From: Clostridia bacterium
GTDB lineage: Bacteria; Bacillota_E; SLMV01; PUMD01
Direction: 5' to 3'
DNA: 5,633 bases
Assembly (NCBI GenBank): GCA_003562655.1
Contig: PWUC01000002.1
Coordinates: 1-5,633, forward strand
Within the stretch, counting starts at the first letter, position 1. Each line of letters starts with the position of its first letter. The notes under the pieces were generated by a model. The model saw nothing but the letters and a program-made list of their open reading frames with translations. It did not search any database and was not told where the DNA came from. Positions 4,473 to 5,633 of the stretch are shown one piece after another. The position numbers and the translations under genes are program-made.

Positions 4473-5633
4473 TCACCTGTGCAAAACCCTCCCCGGATAC
4501 ATGCTCTGAAACTCACCATCCTCGATCACTTTTTGCCCGTTCACAAATACAGCTTTCACCCCTGACGGAGATTCGCAGGGCTGCTGGAAAGTGGCGCGGC
4601 TGGCGATCGTGTCGGGATCGAACAGCAGAAGATCCGCCCAGAAACCCCTCTTTATCATCCCGCGCCTGTCGAGGTTCAAAAAGGCAGCCGGCAGGGACGT
4701 CATCTTGCGTATGGCTTCCTCCAGAGACAGAACCTTCTCCTCCCGGACATACTCCCCGAGCACCCTGGGATAGGTGCCCCAACCGCGGGGGTGTGCGCCG
4801 CCCTGCGGATCATCCAGATCCGGGCTCACATCAGCGCCGCTCGCATCGGTTCCCACCATGGAAAGGGGATGCGACAGGATCCTGCGCACATCCTGTTCAC
4901 TGATGGGACCGGCCGCCACCAGGGTTCGCCCCTCATCCTCCAGGTACAGCCATCTCATTGCGTCCCAGTGATCATCCAGGTGCTGCACGCGGGCGACCTC
5001 CGAGAAGTTATACCCAAACAAATCCGGATGGCCCGGAGAGCGCATTACACAATTAAAATATGCCGGGTCCCAGATCGCCGGAACGTACACCCCCCGGCTC
5101 CACAGCGCCTGTTTGCGGCTTTGATTCTCCTCCTGCACCTGGCGGTGCTGATGCATCAGCCGCTCCTTGATTCCCCGCCATTGTTCCGCGTCCCGGAGGG
5201 CGCAGAGCAGGGCCTCCCGGTCCTGCGCGGACCGCTCGCCACCGCTCAAAAGGTGACCTCCGAACCATGTGCCCAGGTTGACCTCCCGCGCGTAGGTCCA
5301 GGGATAAAGATCGCAAAGAACATCTGTGCCGCGCTCCCTGGCCTCCCCCAGCAGCCGCAGGGATTCCGCCGGGGTGCCCCAGTTTTCAAAGAACACGGCC
5401 TTGTGGTGGGTGGCGCAGCCCGGAACCTCCGCTCTCTCACTGATCTGGATCAGCTCTCGCACCGAGGGAAGCAGGTACTCCTCTTCACTGCGCATGTGGG
5501 ATATGTGGACGCCCCCGTACCGGGCGACCACCTCGCACAGCTGCACCACCTCATCAGTGTGAGCGTTTCTGCCGTAGGGATAGCGAAGACCGGTGGACAG
5601 CCCGAAGGCACCTTCCTCCAATCCCTGGCGCAG
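4473..5633 (-). CDS. N-acyl-D-amino-acid deacylase (D-aminoacylase), 5' end outside window
   Basis: Zinc amidohydrolase-superfamily enzyme that hydrolyses N-acyl-D-amino acids to a carboxylate and a free D-amino acid, presumably in the cytoplasm. The frame is open from the right edge for 386 residues; the family is typically about 480-540, so roughly the first 100-150 residues are missing. They should include the N-terminal metal-site histidines and the bridging-cysteine region. Visible family blocks: EEGAFGLSTGLRYPYGR (6-22); HISHMRSEEE (43-52), where His46 matches a zinc-ligand histidine; CATHHKAVFFENWG (73-86), where His76 matches the second; DLYPWTY; VGTDASGA (260-267), where Asp263 is the catalytic aspartate; HPRGWGTYPRVLGEYVREE (281-299); EAIRKMTSLPA; and the C-terminal beta domain with GFWADLLLFDPDTI and VFVNGQKVIEDGEF. 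The missing part prevents checking all metal ligands. Close alternatives in the same superfamily (dihydropyrimidinase, isoaspartyl dipeptidase) fit less well. It lies on the same strand, upstream of the peptide-type importer. Confidence 0.93.
   Translation of the reverse strand: MRQGLEEGAFGLSTGLRYPYGRNAHTDEVVQLCEVVARYGGVHISHMRSEEEYLLPSVRELIQISERAEVPGCATHHKAVFFENWGTPAESLRLLGEARERGTDVLCDLYPWTYAREVNLGTWFGGHLLSGGERSAQDREALLCALRDAEQWRGIKERLMHQHRQVQEENQSRKQALWSRGVYVPAIWDPAYFNCVMRSPGHPDLFGYNFSEVARVQHLDDHWDAMRWLYLEDEGRTLVAAGPISEQDVRRILSHPLSMVGTDASGADVSPDLDDPQGGAHPRGWGTYPRVLGEYVREEKVLSLEEAIRKMTSLPAAFLNLDRRGMIKRGFWADLLLFDPDTIASRATFQQPCESPSGVKAVFVNGQKVIEDGEFQSMYPGRVLHR

Noticed and set aside
4195..4476. 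Minus-strand frame that includes an ATG at 4397 with AGGGG nearby
   Set aside because: The product is rich in H, C, R and D with no hydrophobic or domain pattern. It overlaps the more protein-like frame from 4385, so the SD resemblance is probably chance.

Overview
This is a GC-rich bacterial window in which every convincing gene lies on the minus strand, so the biological order runs from high to low coordinates. Ribosome-binding sites are strong GGAGG or GGGGGAG types. The solute-binding protein is a typical lipoprotein with a type-5 ABC-importer fold. Together these suggest a GC-rich fermentative or thermophilic bacterium of the Bacillota or Synergistota sort. That is an inference from style only, because no phylogenetic marker is present.

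Layout in transcription order. (1) 5633-4473: the C-terminal 386 residues of an N-acyl-D-amino-acid deacylase (D-aminoacylase) of the amidohydrolase superfamily, whose start lies beyond the right edge. (2) 4472-3820: about 650 bp without a confident gene. It holds small stem-loops, a weak promoter candidate and a hydrophobic reading frame (4385-4032) that may be the remnant of a membrane-protein gene. (3) 3819-2899: two small genes only 27 bp apart, an N-terminally anchored protein with a likely beta-sandwich domain and a four-helix membrane protein. Neither belongs to a family I recognise. A clear intrinsic terminator (2817-2846) ends this unit. (4) 2816-2707: a structured leader with successive hairpins; the last one buries the Shine-Dalgarno sequence of the next gene. 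(5) 2706-1003: a peptide-type (DppA/OppA, SBP family 5) binding lipoprotein. (6) 1002-896: an intercistronic gap with a strong 15-bp stem-loop. (7) 895-1: a DppB/OppB-type permease, cut by the left edge about ten residues before its usual end. The second permease and the ATPases would be expected further left.

How the parts may work together: the binding protein and permease form the start of a di/oligopeptide-type importer operon, and the neighbouring D-aminoacylase hydrolyses N-acyl-D-amino acids. A plausible reading is uptake and breakdown of D-amino-acid-containing peptides or N-acyl amino acids. The terminator and the unknown pair show, however, that they are not one simple operon. The most distinctive signals are RNA-level: the SD-sequestering hairpin with a second usable start downstream, the structured leader, the binding-protein/permease intercistronic stem-loop, and a G8 tract in the translation-start region of one unknown gene. 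I found no mobile element, CRISPR array, tRNA or rRNA, and nothing that amounts to a clearly new system.
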